The notes under the pieces were generated by a model that was not told where the DNA came from, did no database searches, and saw only the letters and a program-made list of their open reading frames with translations. Shown here one piece after another: positions 48,090 through 56,954 of a stretch of DNA of 64,000 bases. The stretch lies in contig NZ_QFRU01000005.1 in the NCBI RefSeq assembly GCF_003184905.1, forward strand, positions 62,001 through 126,000. Reading direction: 5' to 3'. Origin of the DNA: Bacillus sp. CGMCC 1.16541. GTDB taxonomy: Bacteria; Bacillota; Bacilli; Bacillales; Bacillaceae_H. Made by a program: the position numbers and the translations under genes. Position 1 is the stretch's first letter; each line of letters starts with the position of its first letter.

Positions 48090-48992
48090 TTACGCACGAG
48101 GATGGTGATTCATATAAACAGCTTTAAGTCGATCTTTTGTGACATGAGTATAAATCTGTGTTGTTGATAAATGTTCATGCCCTAAAAGTTCTTGTACCGC
48201 CCGAAGATCTGCACCTTCGTTAAGTAAGTGTGTTGCAAACGTATGTCGAAACATATGCGGAGTAATATGTATGTTCTCAGCTGTTTGTTTAACAACTTTA
48301 TCAAGAATTAGACGAATTCCTCTCACTGTTAACGATGTTCCTCGATAGTTTAAAAACAGCGTATTTGTATATGAATTTGATTTTTCATGCAAGTGAGCTC
48401 GACCTTCATTGATATATGTTTGTAACGCTACTTTTGCGTAACTTCCAAAAGGGACATATCGTTGCTTTTTCCCCTTCCCAGTAACGAGAACTGTTTGGGC
48501 TGAAAAATCAATGTCAGTCAATTTCATTGATGCACACTCACTTACTCGGATACCGGTTGCATACATAAGCTCAATAATAGCTTGATTGCGTTGTCCTAAT
48601 GGCGTTGACACATCGCAAACTTGAAATAACGCCTCCATCTCCTCTTTAAACAGGAAACGAGGATTTCTATGCTCTTTTTTAGGCGATGATACTAAAACAA
48701 ATGGATTTTCACTCACAAGCTCTTCACGATGTAAATAACGATAAAAGCTACGTAAAGTAGATATTTTTCTTGAAATTGAGCGTTTTGCATACTGCTTTTC
48801 GTGTAATTGCGTTAAAAAATTTCTTGCATCTGCATATGTAACGTCATTCAAACTTTTTATGTTTTCACCAGTTAAAAAGTCAATAAAAATCTGAATATCT
48901 TTTTCATAGCAAACAATTGTATATTGTGAATAGTTTTTTTCGATTTGTAAATATTCTAGAAAGGAATTTAACATTTTCGTTACAAATCCCAC
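48090..48992 (-). CDS. xerC: Tyrosine recombinase XerC (CodV)
   Basis: Resolves chromosome dimers at dif with XerD. 300 residues. Catalytic residues are visible: R149 (ATGIRVSE), K in GKGKKQR (173-177 region), H246 and R249 ([10 protein letters not shown]), H272 (LLGHEHLS) and nucleophile Y281 (QIYTHV). GTG 48992 follows GAGGTG; an in-frame extension to 49028 would run back through the promoter and is unlikely. First gene of the codV-type operon. Confidence 0.96.
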   Translation of the reverse strand: MGFVTKMLNSFLEYLQIEKNYSQYTIVCYEKDIQIFIDFLTGENIKSLNDVTYADARNFLTQLHEKQYAKRSISRKISTLRSFYRYLHREELVSENPFVLVSSPKKEHRNPRFLFKEEMEALFQVCDVSTPLGQRNQAIIELMYATGIRVSECASMKLTDIDFSAQTVLVTGKGKKQRYVPFGSYAKVALQTYINEGRAHLHEKSNSYTNTLFLNYRGTSLTVRGIRLILDKVVKQTAENIHITPHMFRHTFATHLLNEGADLRAVQELLGHEHLSTTQIYTHVTKDRLKAVYMNHHPRA

Positions 48993-49005
48993 TCTTATCA
49001 CCTCA

Positions 49006-49044
49006 CAAGGGCTACTAAATAGTATCACAATTTAGTAGCCCTTG
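49006..49044. repeat. Perfect 15-bp inverted repeat across the xerC promoter
   Basis: Arms CAAGGGCTACTAAAT and ATTTAGTAGCCCTTG (49006-49020 with 49030-49044), 9-base loop. No T-tract follows on either strand. It spans the -10 and spacer and reaches the -35 of the proposed xerC promoter, so it could be an operator; in trmFO readthrough RNA it would form a strong hairpin. Confidence 0.85.
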
Positions 49045-49047
49045 CAA
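49019..49047 (-). promoter_or_regulatory. Promoter of the xerC-hslV-hslU-codY operon
   Basis: Minus strand TTGCAA (49042-49047), 17-base spacer, TACTAT (49019-49024) preceded by TGA, an extended -10, about 30 bases upstream of the xerC start. Confidence 0.55.
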
Positions 49048-49057
49048 ACAATTTCGT

Positions 49058-50362
49058 TTATTTTTTTATAAAATTCTGAATTGTTTCTAACGCTCTTTTT
49101 GCATGAGCTTCGTTTCGCTCTTGCTTACTTTTAATCTTCACCTCTAAGTCTTTAAATAAACCAAAATTTGCATTCATTGGTTGGAAATTTTTCGCACTTG
49201 TATGTGTAATATAATGCGCCATACTTCCAATTGCCGTTTCTTGTGGTAAAACAGCTAACTCTTCACCTAATACTAAACGAGCTGCATTCATACCTGCCAT
49301 TAACCCACTTGCAGCTGACTCAACGTATCCTTCTACACCTGTCATTTGACCAGCAAAGAATAAATCCTCACGATCGCGGTACTGATAAGTTGGCTTTAAA
49401 AGCTTTGGAGAATTAATAAACGTATTTCGATGCATAACTCCATAACGAACTACTTCTGCATTTTCTAACCCTGGAATTAAACGAAGTACTTCTTTCTGAG
49501 CTCCCCACTTTAAATGCGTTTGGAATCCAACAATGTTGTAAAGTGTTCCGGCAGCATCATCTTGGCGAAGTTGGACAACCGCATAAGGTCGCTTACCTGT
49601 TTTAGGATCTTCCAATCCAACTGGTTTTAAAGGTCCAAATAACATTGTCTTTTTACCACGTTGTGCCATAACCTCAATTGGCATACACCCTTCAAAATAA
49701 ATCTCTTTTTCAAACTCTTTTAACGGTACAGTTTCTGCAGAGATGAGTGCTTCATAGAACGTGTTAAACTCTTCTTCTGTCATTGGACAGTTTAAATAAG
49801 CTGCTTCTCCTTTATCATAACGAGACTTTAAGTATACTTTGTCCATATCAATGCTATCTTTTTCTAAAATTGGAGCAGCCGCATCATAGAAGTAAAGATA
49901 ATCTTCACCCGTTAAAGATCGAAGTTGTTCTGAAAGTGCTTGTGACGTTAACGGCCCTGTTGCAATAACAGTAGGCCCTTCAGGGATTTCTGTGATTTCC
50001 TCATTAATAACTGTAACATTTGGATGATTCTTTACACTTTCTGTTACATGAGCTGCAAATTCATGACGATCTACCGCTAATGCTCCTCCCGCTGGAACCG
50101 AACATGCGTCAGCAGCTTTAATAATAACAGAATCTAAATGCCTCATTTCTTCTTTTAACACACCAACAGCATTTGTTAACGTGTTTGCTCGTAATGAATT
50201 ACTACACACCAACTCTGCAAACTTATCTGTGTGATGAGCTGGTGTTTGTTTGACCGGTCTCATTTCATACAAATGAACTTTTACGCCTCTCTTAGCAATT
50301 TGCCAAGCTGCTTCACTACCTGCAAGCCCGGCACCAATAACATTTACTACCTGTTCTTTCAT
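49058..50362 (-). CDS. trmFO: Folate/FAD-dependent tRNA (uracil-54-C5) methyltransferase TrmFO
   Basis: Makes ribothymidine-54 in tRNA with methylene-tetrahydrofolate. 434 residues (formerly Gid). The dinucleotide fold is [20 protein letters not shown] (7-26), followed by [24 protein letters not shown], the NCPM motif (about 187-190) and [20 protein letters not shown] (about 333-352). ATG 50362 follows GGGAGG. Confidence 0.96.
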   Translation of the reverse strand: MKEQVVNVIGAGLAGSEAAWQIAKRGVKVHLYEMRPVKQTPAHHTDKFAELVCSNSLRANTLTNAVGVLKEEMRHLDSVIIKAADACSVPAGGALAVDRHEFAAHVTESVKNHPNVTVINEEITEIPEGPTVIATGPLTSQALSEQLRSLTGEDYLYFYDAAAPILEKDSIDMDKVYLKSRYDKGEAAYLNCPMTEEEFNTFYEALISAETVPLKEFEKEIYFEGCMPIEVMAQRGKKTMLFGPLKPVGLEDPKTGKRPYAVVQLRQDDAAGTLYNIVGFQTHLKWGAQKEVLRLIPGLENAEVVRYGVMHRNTFINSPKLLKPTYQYRDREDLFFAGQMTGVEGYVESAASGLMAGMNAARLVLGEELAVLPQETAIGSMAHYITHTSAKNFQPMNANFGLFKDLEVKIKSKQERNEAHAKRALETIQNFIKK

Positions 50363-50412
50363 TATATAGCCTCCCATTTTTAATGCTTGTCTATTTTATC
50401 AAGACATATAAA

Positions 50413-50437
50413 GAGGTGAGCAAACAATATGCTCACC
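50413..50437 (-). terminator. Probable topA terminator
   Basis: Perfect 8-bp stem GGTGAGCA/TGCTCACC (50415-50422 with 50430-50437), 7-base loop, followed on the minus strand by TCTTTAT. It begins three bases past the topA stop; the T-tract is weak. Confidence 0.55.
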
Positions 50438-50440
50438 ATT

Positions 50441-52516
50441 TTATCCTTGTGGTTCTTCTTTATAATCGCAATTCGTGCACGTCACTTGAGTGCCTTTCTT
50501 TTGTTTCTTTTCAACTAATAAGCTCTCACACTTTGGACACTTTCTTGCAATTGGTTTATCCCAAGACACAAAATCACATCCTGGAAAACGGTCACATCCA
50601 TAAAACATACGTTTCTTTTTTGACTTGCGTTCTACAATGTTACCTTCTTCACACTTCGGACAATTAACACCAATTTCTTTTACAATTGGCTTCGTATTTC
50701 GACATTCTGGAAAATTAGAACACGCCATAAACTTACCATAGCGTCCCATTTTATAGACCATTGGTGAGCCACATTCCTCACAATCCTCACCTGCTGGTTC
50801 ATCTTTAATTTCTACTTCCTTCATTTCTTTCTCCGCTTTTTCAAGACGTGTTTCGAAATCTTTGTAAAAATCATCAATGACCTTAATCCATTCTACTTGA
50901 CCATCCTCGATGTCATCAAGACTTGTTTCCATTTTTGCTGTAAATTCGACGTCGATAATTTCTGGAAAGAATTCCAGAATTAGCTCTAATACAATTCCAC
51001 CAAGCTCTGTCGGAACAAAACGTTTATTGTCTAATGCAACGTAACCTCTTTTTTGAATCGTGTCAAGAGTTGGCGCATATGTAGACGGTCTACCAATACC
51101 AAGCTCTTCTAACGTTTTTACAAGCCTTGCCTCTGTATACCTTGGGGGCGGCTGGGTAAAATGCTGTTTTGGCTCAACATCTTTGGAGTAAGCGGTTTCG
51201 CCTTCTTCTAGATCTGGTAACATTTTTTCTTTTTCTTCTACTTGATCATCGCTACCCTCTACATACACTTTCATAAAACCAGGAAACTTTATTTTTGATC
51301 CATTAGCTCGAAATACAACATCTGAATTTATCAAGTCTACTGACATTGTATCCATAATAGCCGGAGCCATTTGACTTGCTACAAATCGTTCCCATACAAG
51401 TTTATAAAGTCGATATTGATCTCTTGATAAATGCTCTTTTATCTCATTTGGCTTACGTAAAGTCCCAGTAGGTCGAATTGCTTCATGAGCATCTTGAGCT
51501 TTAGCATTTTTTTTCTCTTTTCGTTTTTCATTACTTCCGTACTCTTTACCATATGCATTCACAATATATTCATTAGCTTCGGCTTGAGCCGTATCGGAAA
51601 TACGAGTAGAGTCTGTACGCATATACGTAATTAAACCAACCGTACCTTCTTTACCAAGATCAATTCCTTCATATAATTGTTGCGCAATCATCATTGTTTT
51701 CTTCGCTCTAAAGTTTAACTTTCTTGCTGCTTCTTGTTGTAAAGATGATGTTGTAAATGGAGGAGCTGGATTTCGTTTTCTTTCTTTTTTTGTTACTTTT
51801 GAAATTGAAAACTCGTTACCATTTAAATTCTTTAGTATGTTTTGTACGTCTTCTTCATTTGAAAGAGAAACTTTTTTGCCCTTATATTCAATAAGATTCC
51901 CTTCAAAATGATCATTTTCTTTTTGAAACGAAGCATTAACCGTCCAATACTCTTCTGGCTCAAAACTCGAAATTTCTTTTTCGCGTTCAATGATCAAGCG
52001 AACAGCGACAGTTTGTACTCGACCAGCACTTAGTCCTTTTTTTACCTTTTTCCACAGTAGAGGACTCATGTTATATCCAACAAGTCGATCAAGAATTCGC
52101 CGAGCTTGTTGAGCATCTACTAAATCCATGTTAATAGCACGTGGATGTTTAAAAGATTCTTTAATTGCATCTTTTGTAATCTCGTTAAAGACCACTCGAC
52201 AATCAGATGTAATATCAATGTCTAAGCTATGCGCGAGGTGCCAAGCAATCGCTTCTCCTTCGCGATCTGGATCGGCCGCTAAATAGATTTTCTTTGCTTT
52301 TTTAGCTGCTGTTTTTAACTCTTTTAATACAGGGCCTTTTCCCCTGATTGTAATATACTTTGGTTCAAATGAATCTTCAATTGCGATGCCCATTTGACTT
52401 TTTGGTAAGTCACGAACATGGCCCATTGATGCTTTTACTTTATACTTTTTTCCTAAATATCGTTCGATTGTCTTTGCCTTTGCTGGCGATTCTACAATTA
52501 CTAGGTAGTCAGACAT
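50441..52516 (-). CDS. topA: DNA topoisomerase I
   Basis: Type IA enzyme that relaxes negative supercoils. 691 residues, the B. subtilis length. TOPRIM domain with [17 protein letters not shown] (5-21) and [17 protein letters not shown]; catalytic Y298 in [13 protein letters not shown]; three C-terminal four-cysteine zinc ribbons (CEECGS..., CPKCEEG..., CPKCESL...). ATG 52516 after AGGAGG. It has its own promoter. Confidence 0.98.
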   Translation of the reverse strand: MSDYLVIVESPAKAKTIERYLGKKYKVKASMGHVRDLPKSQMGIAIEDSFEPKYITIRGKGPVLKELKTAAKKAKKIYLAADPDREGEAIAWHLAHSLDIDITSDCRVVFNEITKDAIKESFKHPRAINMDLVDAQQARRILDRLVGYNMSPLLWKKVKKGLSAGRVQTVAVRLIIEREKEISSFEPEEYWTVNASFQKENDHFEGNLIEYKGKKVSLSNEEDVQNILKNLNGNEFSISKVTKKERKRNPAPPFTTSSLQQEAARKLNFRAKKTMMIAQQLYEGIDLGKEGTVGLITYMRTDSTRISDTAQAEANEYIVNAYGKEYGSNEKRKEKKNAKAQDAHEAIRPTGTLRKPNEIKEHLSRDQYRLYKLVWERFVASQMAPAIMDTMSVDLINSDVVFRANGSKIKFPGFMKVYVEGSDDQVEEKEKMLPDLEEGETAYSKDVEPKQHFTQPPPRYTEARLVKTLEELGIGRPSTYAPTLDTIQKRGYVALDNKRFVPTELGGIVLELILEFFPEIIDVEFTAKMETSLDDIEDGQVEWIKVIDDFYKDFETRLEKAEKEMKEVEIKDEPAGEDCEECGSPMVYKMGRYGKFMACSNFPECRNTKPIVKEIGVNCPKCEEGNIVERKSKKKRMFYGCDRFPGCDFVSWDKPIARKCPKCESLLVEKKQKKGTQVTCTNCDYKEEPQG

Positions 52517-52556
52517 CTATTTGTTCCTCCTCAAGAGGTAAAATAAAATCTTCATT

Positions 52557-52586
52557 ATTATTAAATATTCCAATGCAATTTGTCAA
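52557..52586 (-). promoter_or_regulatory. topA promoter
   Basis: Minus strand consensus TTGACA (52581-52586), 18-base spacer, AATAAT (52557-52562), about 40 bases upstream of topA in the 100-base gap after dprA. Confidence 0.6.
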
Positions 52587-52616
52587 ACATGAATTAATAA
52601 ATTGTTATTGACGATT

Positions 52617-53507
52617 TTATTTACTTTTATTCACATATAGCTCTTCACATACATCCTTGGCGGTTAAAACTAGCTTCGCACCTAATTGAATAAGCTTATT
52701 TGTTCCACATGATGTTTCTTCAAATATAGACCCTGGTATTGCAAATACTTCACGGCCTTGTTGCAACGCTTGATCCGCTGTTATAAAAGATCCGCTACGC
52801 TCTTTTGCTTGGACTACAATTGTTCCTAAAGATAAGCCACTAATGATACGATTACGCATTGGGAAGTACCATTTTTTCGGCCGAAATGTTGGTGGATATT
52901 CTGATAACAATAAATGTTGCTTGGCAATGATTTTTGCTAACTCTTTATTTTTACTTGGGTAAATATGATACATACCACTACCCAAAACAGCAATTGTCTT
53001 GCCTTGTGACTCAATAGCTAACTTATGAGCTGCTGTATCAATACCTTCTGCTAAACCGCTAACAATAAGCCAATTGTTCTCCACGAGAGGATTTATTACC
53101 GTTCTTAATGCAGCATAGCCGTATTGAGTAGGTTGACGTGTTCCTACCACACTAACGACTTGTTTAGATTTTAATAGAGATGTATCACCCTTTACATATA
53201 AAACCCAAGGGGGATCATAAATATGACGTAGAAGCTCTGGATATTCATTGTCCCAAAAAGTGATACACTGAATTTGTTCCGCTTCATAATTATCTAGAAT
53301 ATCTTGTATTGGAATAGTTTGCAAATCTTTTTTTAAGCGAGTTGCTTGTTCACGAGAGAAAGAAAAGAGATTTTCAAAGTCAAAAGAGGAATATTGATAG
53401 AGGTTTTTTAGTGAGGAATCATGCTTTAGTAAAGCATAAATGGCTTTCCACGTCATAGATGAACAGTGAGTTAAATGAATTAGTTTTGTTTTTTTTTCTA
53501 AATTCAT
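52617..53507 (-). CDS. dprA: DNA-processing protein DprA (Smf)
   Basis: Loads RecA on incoming single strands during transformation. 296 residues. After an N-terminal helical domain, the Rossmann-like core has VVSVVGTRQPTQYGYAALR (about 117-135), VSGLAEGIDTAAHKLA (about 148-163), AVLGSGMYHIYPSKN and ERSGSFITADQALQQGREVFAIPGS in parts (for example GSFITADQALQQGREVFA). ATG 53507 after AAAGGAG. The 200 bases upstream show no clear promoter and no AAAA-N5-TTTT ComK box pair. Confidence 0.95.
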   Translation of the reverse strand: MNLEKKTKLIHLTHCSSMTWKAIYALLKHDSSLKNLYQYSSFDFENLFSFSREQATRLKKDLQTIPIQDILDNYEAEQIQCITFWDNEYPELLRHIYDPPWVLYVKGDTSLLKSKQVVSVVGTRQPTQYGYAALRTVINPLVENNWLIVSGLAEGIDTAAHKLAIESQGKTIAVLGSGMYHIYPSKNKELAKIIAKQHLLLSEYPPTFRPKKWYFPMRNRIISGLSLGTIVVQAKERSGSFITADQALQQGREVFAIPGSIFEETSCGTNKLIQLGAKLVLTAKDVCEELYVNKSK

Positions 53508-53665
53508 TTGAAATCTCCTTTTTCGTCTAGTTTTTTCGTAACTTTTGCTTTAGTTAATAAACAACAAAGGTAGTGAGTTTTCACTTTAGCCAGACCCCTT
53601 TCTAAAGCTCATGTGATGAAGGGTTCAGAGACTTCTTCTCTATACTTTGTTTCTTTTAAAGCAGC

Positions 53666-53699
53666 ACAAAATAGTCCCCAATAATGGAGACTATTTTGT
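53666..53699 (-). terminator. Terminator-like hairpin after sucD
   Basis: A 14-bp stem with one G-T pair (53666-53679 with 53686-53699, arms ending ACAAAATAG/CTATTTTGT), 6-base loop, nine bases past the sucD stop. T residues lie inside the 3' arm, but no run follows it. The rest of the gap to dprA is empty as far as I can see. Confidence 0.55.
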
Positions 53700-53707
53700 T
53701 AAAAGGT

Positions 53708-54610
53708 TTAGTGTGTTTTACACTTTTCATAGATGCCTTTTTCTTGTAAAACTGAAATGAGCGTTTCACCCATAACAGATGGTGTTTCTGCTACTTTTAT
53801 TCCACACTCATTCATTGTTTTAATTTTTTCAGCAGCCGTTCCCTTGCCACCTGAAATAATTGCTCCAGCGTGACCCATACGCTTTCCTGGAGGTGCTGTT
53901 TGACCACCAATAAATCCTACAACAGGCTTGGTCATATTCGCTTTTACCCATTCAGCTGCTTCCTCTTCTGCAGTACCACCGATTTCACCAATCATAATTA
54001 CTGCATACGTGTCTTCATCTTCATTAAATGCTTTTAATACGTCGATAAAGTTCGTTCCGTTTACTGGATCTCCACCAATTCCAACAGCTGTAGATTGACC
54101 AATACCAGCTTCTGATAATTGATGAACAGCTTCATATGTTAAGGTACCAGAACGCGATACAACGCCTACATGACCTTTCTTGTGGATGTAACCAGGCATA
54201 ATACCAATTTTACATTCTTCTGGTGTAATTACACCTGGACAGTTTGGACCGACCAAGCGTGTACGTTTACCTTCCATATAACGCTTCACTTTGACCATAT
54301 CTAACACTGGGATACCTTCAGTAATACAAATAACAAGATCTAAATCAGCATCTACTGCTTCCATAATTGCATCTGCTGCAAATGCAGGTGGAACGTACAC
54401 GACTGACGCATTGGCACCTGTTTGTGCTTTTGCATCTGTTACTGTATCAAATACAGGTACACCTTCTACTTCTGTTCCACCTTTACCAGGTGTTACACCA
54501 CCTACGATTTTTGTACCGTACTCAAGCATTTGTGTTGTATGAAATAAACCTACTCCACCTGTAATCCCTTGTACAATAACTTTTGTATCTTTATTAATAA
54601 ATACGCTCAT
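53708..54610 (-). CDS. sucD: Succinyl-CoA synthetase alpha subunit
   Basis: TCA-cycle enzyme, succinyl-CoA plus ADP/GDP to succinate. 300 residues. CoA-binding [16 protein letters not shown] (14-29) and [17 protein letters not shown], and the phosphorylated H247 in [20 protein letters not shown] after AGGGGG. 18 bases downstream of sucC. Confidence 0.97.
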   Translation of the reverse strand: MSVFINKDTKVIVQGITGGVGLFHTTQMLEYGTKIVGGVTPGKGGTEVEGVPVFDTVTDAKAQTGANASVVYVPPAFAADAIMEAVDADLDLVICITEGIPVLDMVKVKRYMEGKRTRLVGPNCPGVITPEECKIGIMPGYIHKKGHVGVVSRSGTLTYEAVHQLSEAGIGQSTAVGIGGDPVNGTNFIDVLKAFNEDEDTYAVIMIGEIGGTAEEEAAEWVKANMTKPVVGFIGGQTAPPGKRMGHAGAIISGGKGTAAEKIKTMNECGIKVAETPSVMGETLISVLQEKGIYEKCKTH

Positions 54611-54628
54611 TCCTATCCCCCTGCCTTT

Positions 54629-55789
54629 CTACTTCACTAGTGAAACAATTTTTTGTGCACCGTCTGCCATAGACTCTGCAGCTGTAATATTAAGGCCAGA
54701 TTCTTCTAAGATTTTCTTACCTAATTCAACGTTTGTTCCTTCTAGACGTACAACTAACGGTAAGTTTAATCCTACTTGCTTCGTTGCTTCTACTACACCT
54801 GAAGCAATAACATCACATTTCATAATTCCACCAAAGATGTTAACGAAAATACCTTTTACACTTTGGTCAGACAAAATGATTTTAAAGGCTTCTGTTACTT
54901 TCTCTGCTGTTGCACCGCCCCCTACATCTAGGAAGTTAGCGGGTTCTCCGCCGTAGTGCTTAATAATATCCATCGTTGCCATCGCAAGACCTGCACCGTT
55001 TACCATACAACCGATGTTTCCATCTAATGAAATGTAACTTAAGTCGTATTTAGATGCCTCAATTTCTTTTGCATCCTCTTCCTCTAAATCACGATATTCA
55101 ACAATATCTTTTTGGCGATATAGAGCATTTGAATCAAAGTTCAATTTCGCATCAAGTGCCATAACATTTCCATCACCTGTTACAACAAGTGGATTAATCT
55201 CAGCAATTGAACAATCTTTTTCAACAAATGCTGTGTATAGACCCATCATGAATTTAACTGCTTTTCCAACAAGTTCTCTTGGGATATTAATATTAAATGC
55301 TAGACGACGAGCTTGGAAACCTTGTAACCCAACTGCTGGATCGACGTACTCTTTAAAGATTTTTTCAGGTGTCTTTTCAGCTACCTCTTCAATCTCTGTT
55401 CCGCCTTCTTCAGATCCCATCAATACTACTTGGGACGTTGCACGATCTAATACTAATCCAATGTAGTATTCTTTCTTGATGTCACAACCTTCTTCAATAA
55501 GTAAGCGTTTTACTTCTTTTCCTTCAGGACCTGTTTGGTGAGTAATGAGCGTTTTCCCTAAAATTTCTTCCGCATATGTACGTACTTCCTCTATGCTTTT
55601 CGCTACTTTCACGCCACCAGCTTTACCGCGACCCCCTGCGTGAATTTGCGCTTTAACAACGGTTACTGTAGAACCTAATCCTTTTGCTGCTTCAATCGCT
55701 TCTTCAACCGTATATGCTACACGACCGTTTGGAACAGCAACCCCATATTTTCTGAGGACCTCTTTCCCTTGGTACTCATGGATATTCAT
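54629..55789 (-). CDS. sucC: Succinyl-CoA synthetase beta subunit
   Basis: ATP-grasp subunit that binds the nucleotide. 386 residues. It starts [35 protein letters not shown] (about 47-61), EINPLVV (about 197-203), LDAKLNFD and [15 protein letters not shown] (about 316-330) are family motifs. ATG 55789 follows AGGAGG; an in-frame extension to 55807 is unlikely. Promoter and cre-like site lie directly upstream. Confidence 0.97.
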   Translation of the reverse strand: MNIHEYQGKEVLRKYGVAVPNGRVAYTVEEAIEAAKGLGSTVTVVKAQIHAGGRGKAGGVKVAKSIEEVRTYAEEILGKTLITHQTGPEGKEVKRLLIEEGCDIKKEYYIGLVLDRATSQVVLMGSEEGGTEIEEVAEKTPEKIFKEYVDPAVGLQGFQARRLAFNINIPRELVGKAVKFMMGLYTAFVEKDCSIAEINPLVVTGDGNVMALDAKLNFDSNALYRQKDIVEYRDLEEEDAKEIEASKYDLSYISLDGNIGCMVNGAGLAMATMDIIKHYGGEPANFLDVGGGATAEKVTEAFKIILSDQSVKGIFVNIFGGIMKCDVIASGVVEATKQVGLNLPLVVRLEGTNVELGKKILEESGLNITAAESMADGAQKIVSLVK

Positions 55790-55824
55790 TTCCCATCCTC
55801 CTATCATATGTAAACAGATAAAAT

Positions 55825-55839
55825 AGACTGCGCTTTCAT
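55825..55839 (-). promoter_or_regulatory. cre-like (CcpA) site at the sucC start of transcription
   Basis: Minus strand ATGAAAGCGCAGTCT fits the cre consensus WTGNAANCGNWWNCW with one mismatch. It overlaps the end of the sucC -10 box, so CcpA bound there would block the promoter. Glucose repression of sucCD is known in B. subtilis; direct binding here is inference. Confidence 0.5.
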
Positions 55840-55867
55840 TGTATAAGAATAATTGTCTAATTGTCTA
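55838..55867 (-). promoter_or_regulatory. sucCD promoter
   Basis: Minus strand TAGACA (55862-55867), 18-base spacer, TACAAT (55838-55843). The -35 is part of a tandem repeat of TAGACAAT. Confidence 0.6.
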
Positions 55868-55947
55868 CTATTCTACAAAAAAATATAAAAATTCTGAGAA
55901 AATGATTAGAATTCATCTCGTTTTTTGTGGAAATTACACAATAGACT

Positions 55948-56649
55948 TTACATATATATGTATAAAACAGACGTAAGAATAGCAGTCACAACAATGGCCG
56001 GAAGTAAGTTAGCGACTCTAATCGTCGTAATTTCGAGTAAACTCAATCCAATCGCGACAATCATTAATCCACCCGTTGCTGTCATTTCTACTATAAACGA
56101 ATCCATTAACTCTGATGGAACCCACCTTTCAATCTGAGTTGCAAAAAGAGCAATACCGCCTTCATATAGTACGACTGGAACAAATGAAAACAACACACCT
56201 ATCCCTAACGTAGTAGCTAATATAAGGCTAGTAAATCCATCGATAATTGACTTTGTGTAAAGGACACTATGGTTACCTCTTATGCCACTATCTAACGCCC
56301 CTATAATTGCCATAGCGCCTACTACAAAAATTAACGTAGCTGTCACAAACCCTCTTGCAACTCCTCCACCAGACCCTCCAATCTTCTTTTCAAGCCAATC
56401 CCCAACACCATTTAATCTTTTGTCAATATCTAACCACTCACCAATCACTGCTCCAATAACTAAACTAAAAATAACAATAAGAAATTGTTCACTTTTAAGC
56501 CCCATCTGTATTCCTAATAAAGTGACAGCCAAACCAATTCCTTTCATTACCGTCTCTTTTATTCGATCAGGAATTCGACTAAATAACTTGCCAATAAGTG
56601 TACCTGTAATAATGCATAACCCATTTACAATTGCCCCTAATAGCGCCAT
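55948..56649 (-). CDS. DUF554 family membrane protein
   Basis: 233-residue integral membrane protein of the DUF554 (YdfK/YqgA) family, function unknown. There are about six to seven hydrophobic segments. Family features: starts with GAIVNGLCIITGTLIGKLF (5-23), GLAVTLLGIQMGLKS (38-52), IGAVIGEWLDIDKRL (65-79), GFVTATLIFVVGAMAIIGAL and GIRGNHSVLYTKSIIDG (about 122-138). ATG after AGAGGGAG. It sits between ylqH and sucC, which are neighbours in B. subtilis, so it looks inserted; 14 bases after ylqH. Confidence 0.88.
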   Translation of the reverse strand: MALLGAIVNGLCIITGTLIGKLFSRIPDRIKETVMKGIGLAVTLLGIQMGLKSEQFLIVIFSLVIGAVIGEWLDIDKRLNGVGDWLEKKIGGSGGGVARGFVTATLIFVVGAMAIIGALDSGIRGNHSVLYTKSIIDGFTSLILATTLGIGVLFSFVPVVLYEGGIALFATQIERWVPSELMDSFIVEMTATGGLMIVAIGLSLLEITTIRVANLLPAIVVTAILTSVLYIYM

Positions 56650-56663
56650 TCTACTCCCTCTTT

Positions 56664-56954
56664 CTAATCTCCACTGTACGATCGTTTCATTTGTTTATCA
56701 ATTTTATAGACGAATGAAAAGATTTCTGCTACCGCTTGATAGAGCTCTTCTGGAATTTTTTCGTTAATTGTGAGTTGACCGAGTAATTCTACTAATGTCG
56801 CATCCTCTTGAATAGGAATACCATGGGATTTTGCTTCACTGATAATATTATCCGCTACAAATCCTTTTCCCTTTGCCACCACTTGAGGAGCTTCATCTTT
56901 TAACGATTCATAAGACAACACAACAGCCTGTTTACGTTTTTCTTCACTCTTCAT
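56664..56954 (-). CDS. ylqH: FlhB C-terminal-like protein YlqH
   Basis: 96 residues that align along their length with the part of FlhB after its self-cleavage site: AVVLSYESLKDEAPQVVAKG corresponds to AIALRYDESKMDAPFVVASG in the FlhB of this window, and IPEELYQAVAEIFSFVYKID to VPEEFFKAIAEILAYVYRLK. The NPTHY motif is absent; the region before reads EEKRKQA. There are no membrane helices. Its ATG overlaps the ylqG stop by four bases. Function unknown; a substitute for cleaved FlhB is one idea. Confidence 0.88.
   Translation of the reverse strand: MKSEEKRKQAVVLSYESLKDEAPQVVAKGKGFVADNIISEAKSHGIPIQEDATLVELLGQLTINEKIPEELYQAVAEIFSFVYKIDKQMKRSYSGD

Noticed and set aside
53508-53707. ComK box or sigma-A promoter upstream of dprA
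   Set aside because: No AAAA-N5-TTTT pair and no -35/-10 pair with acceptable spacing was found.
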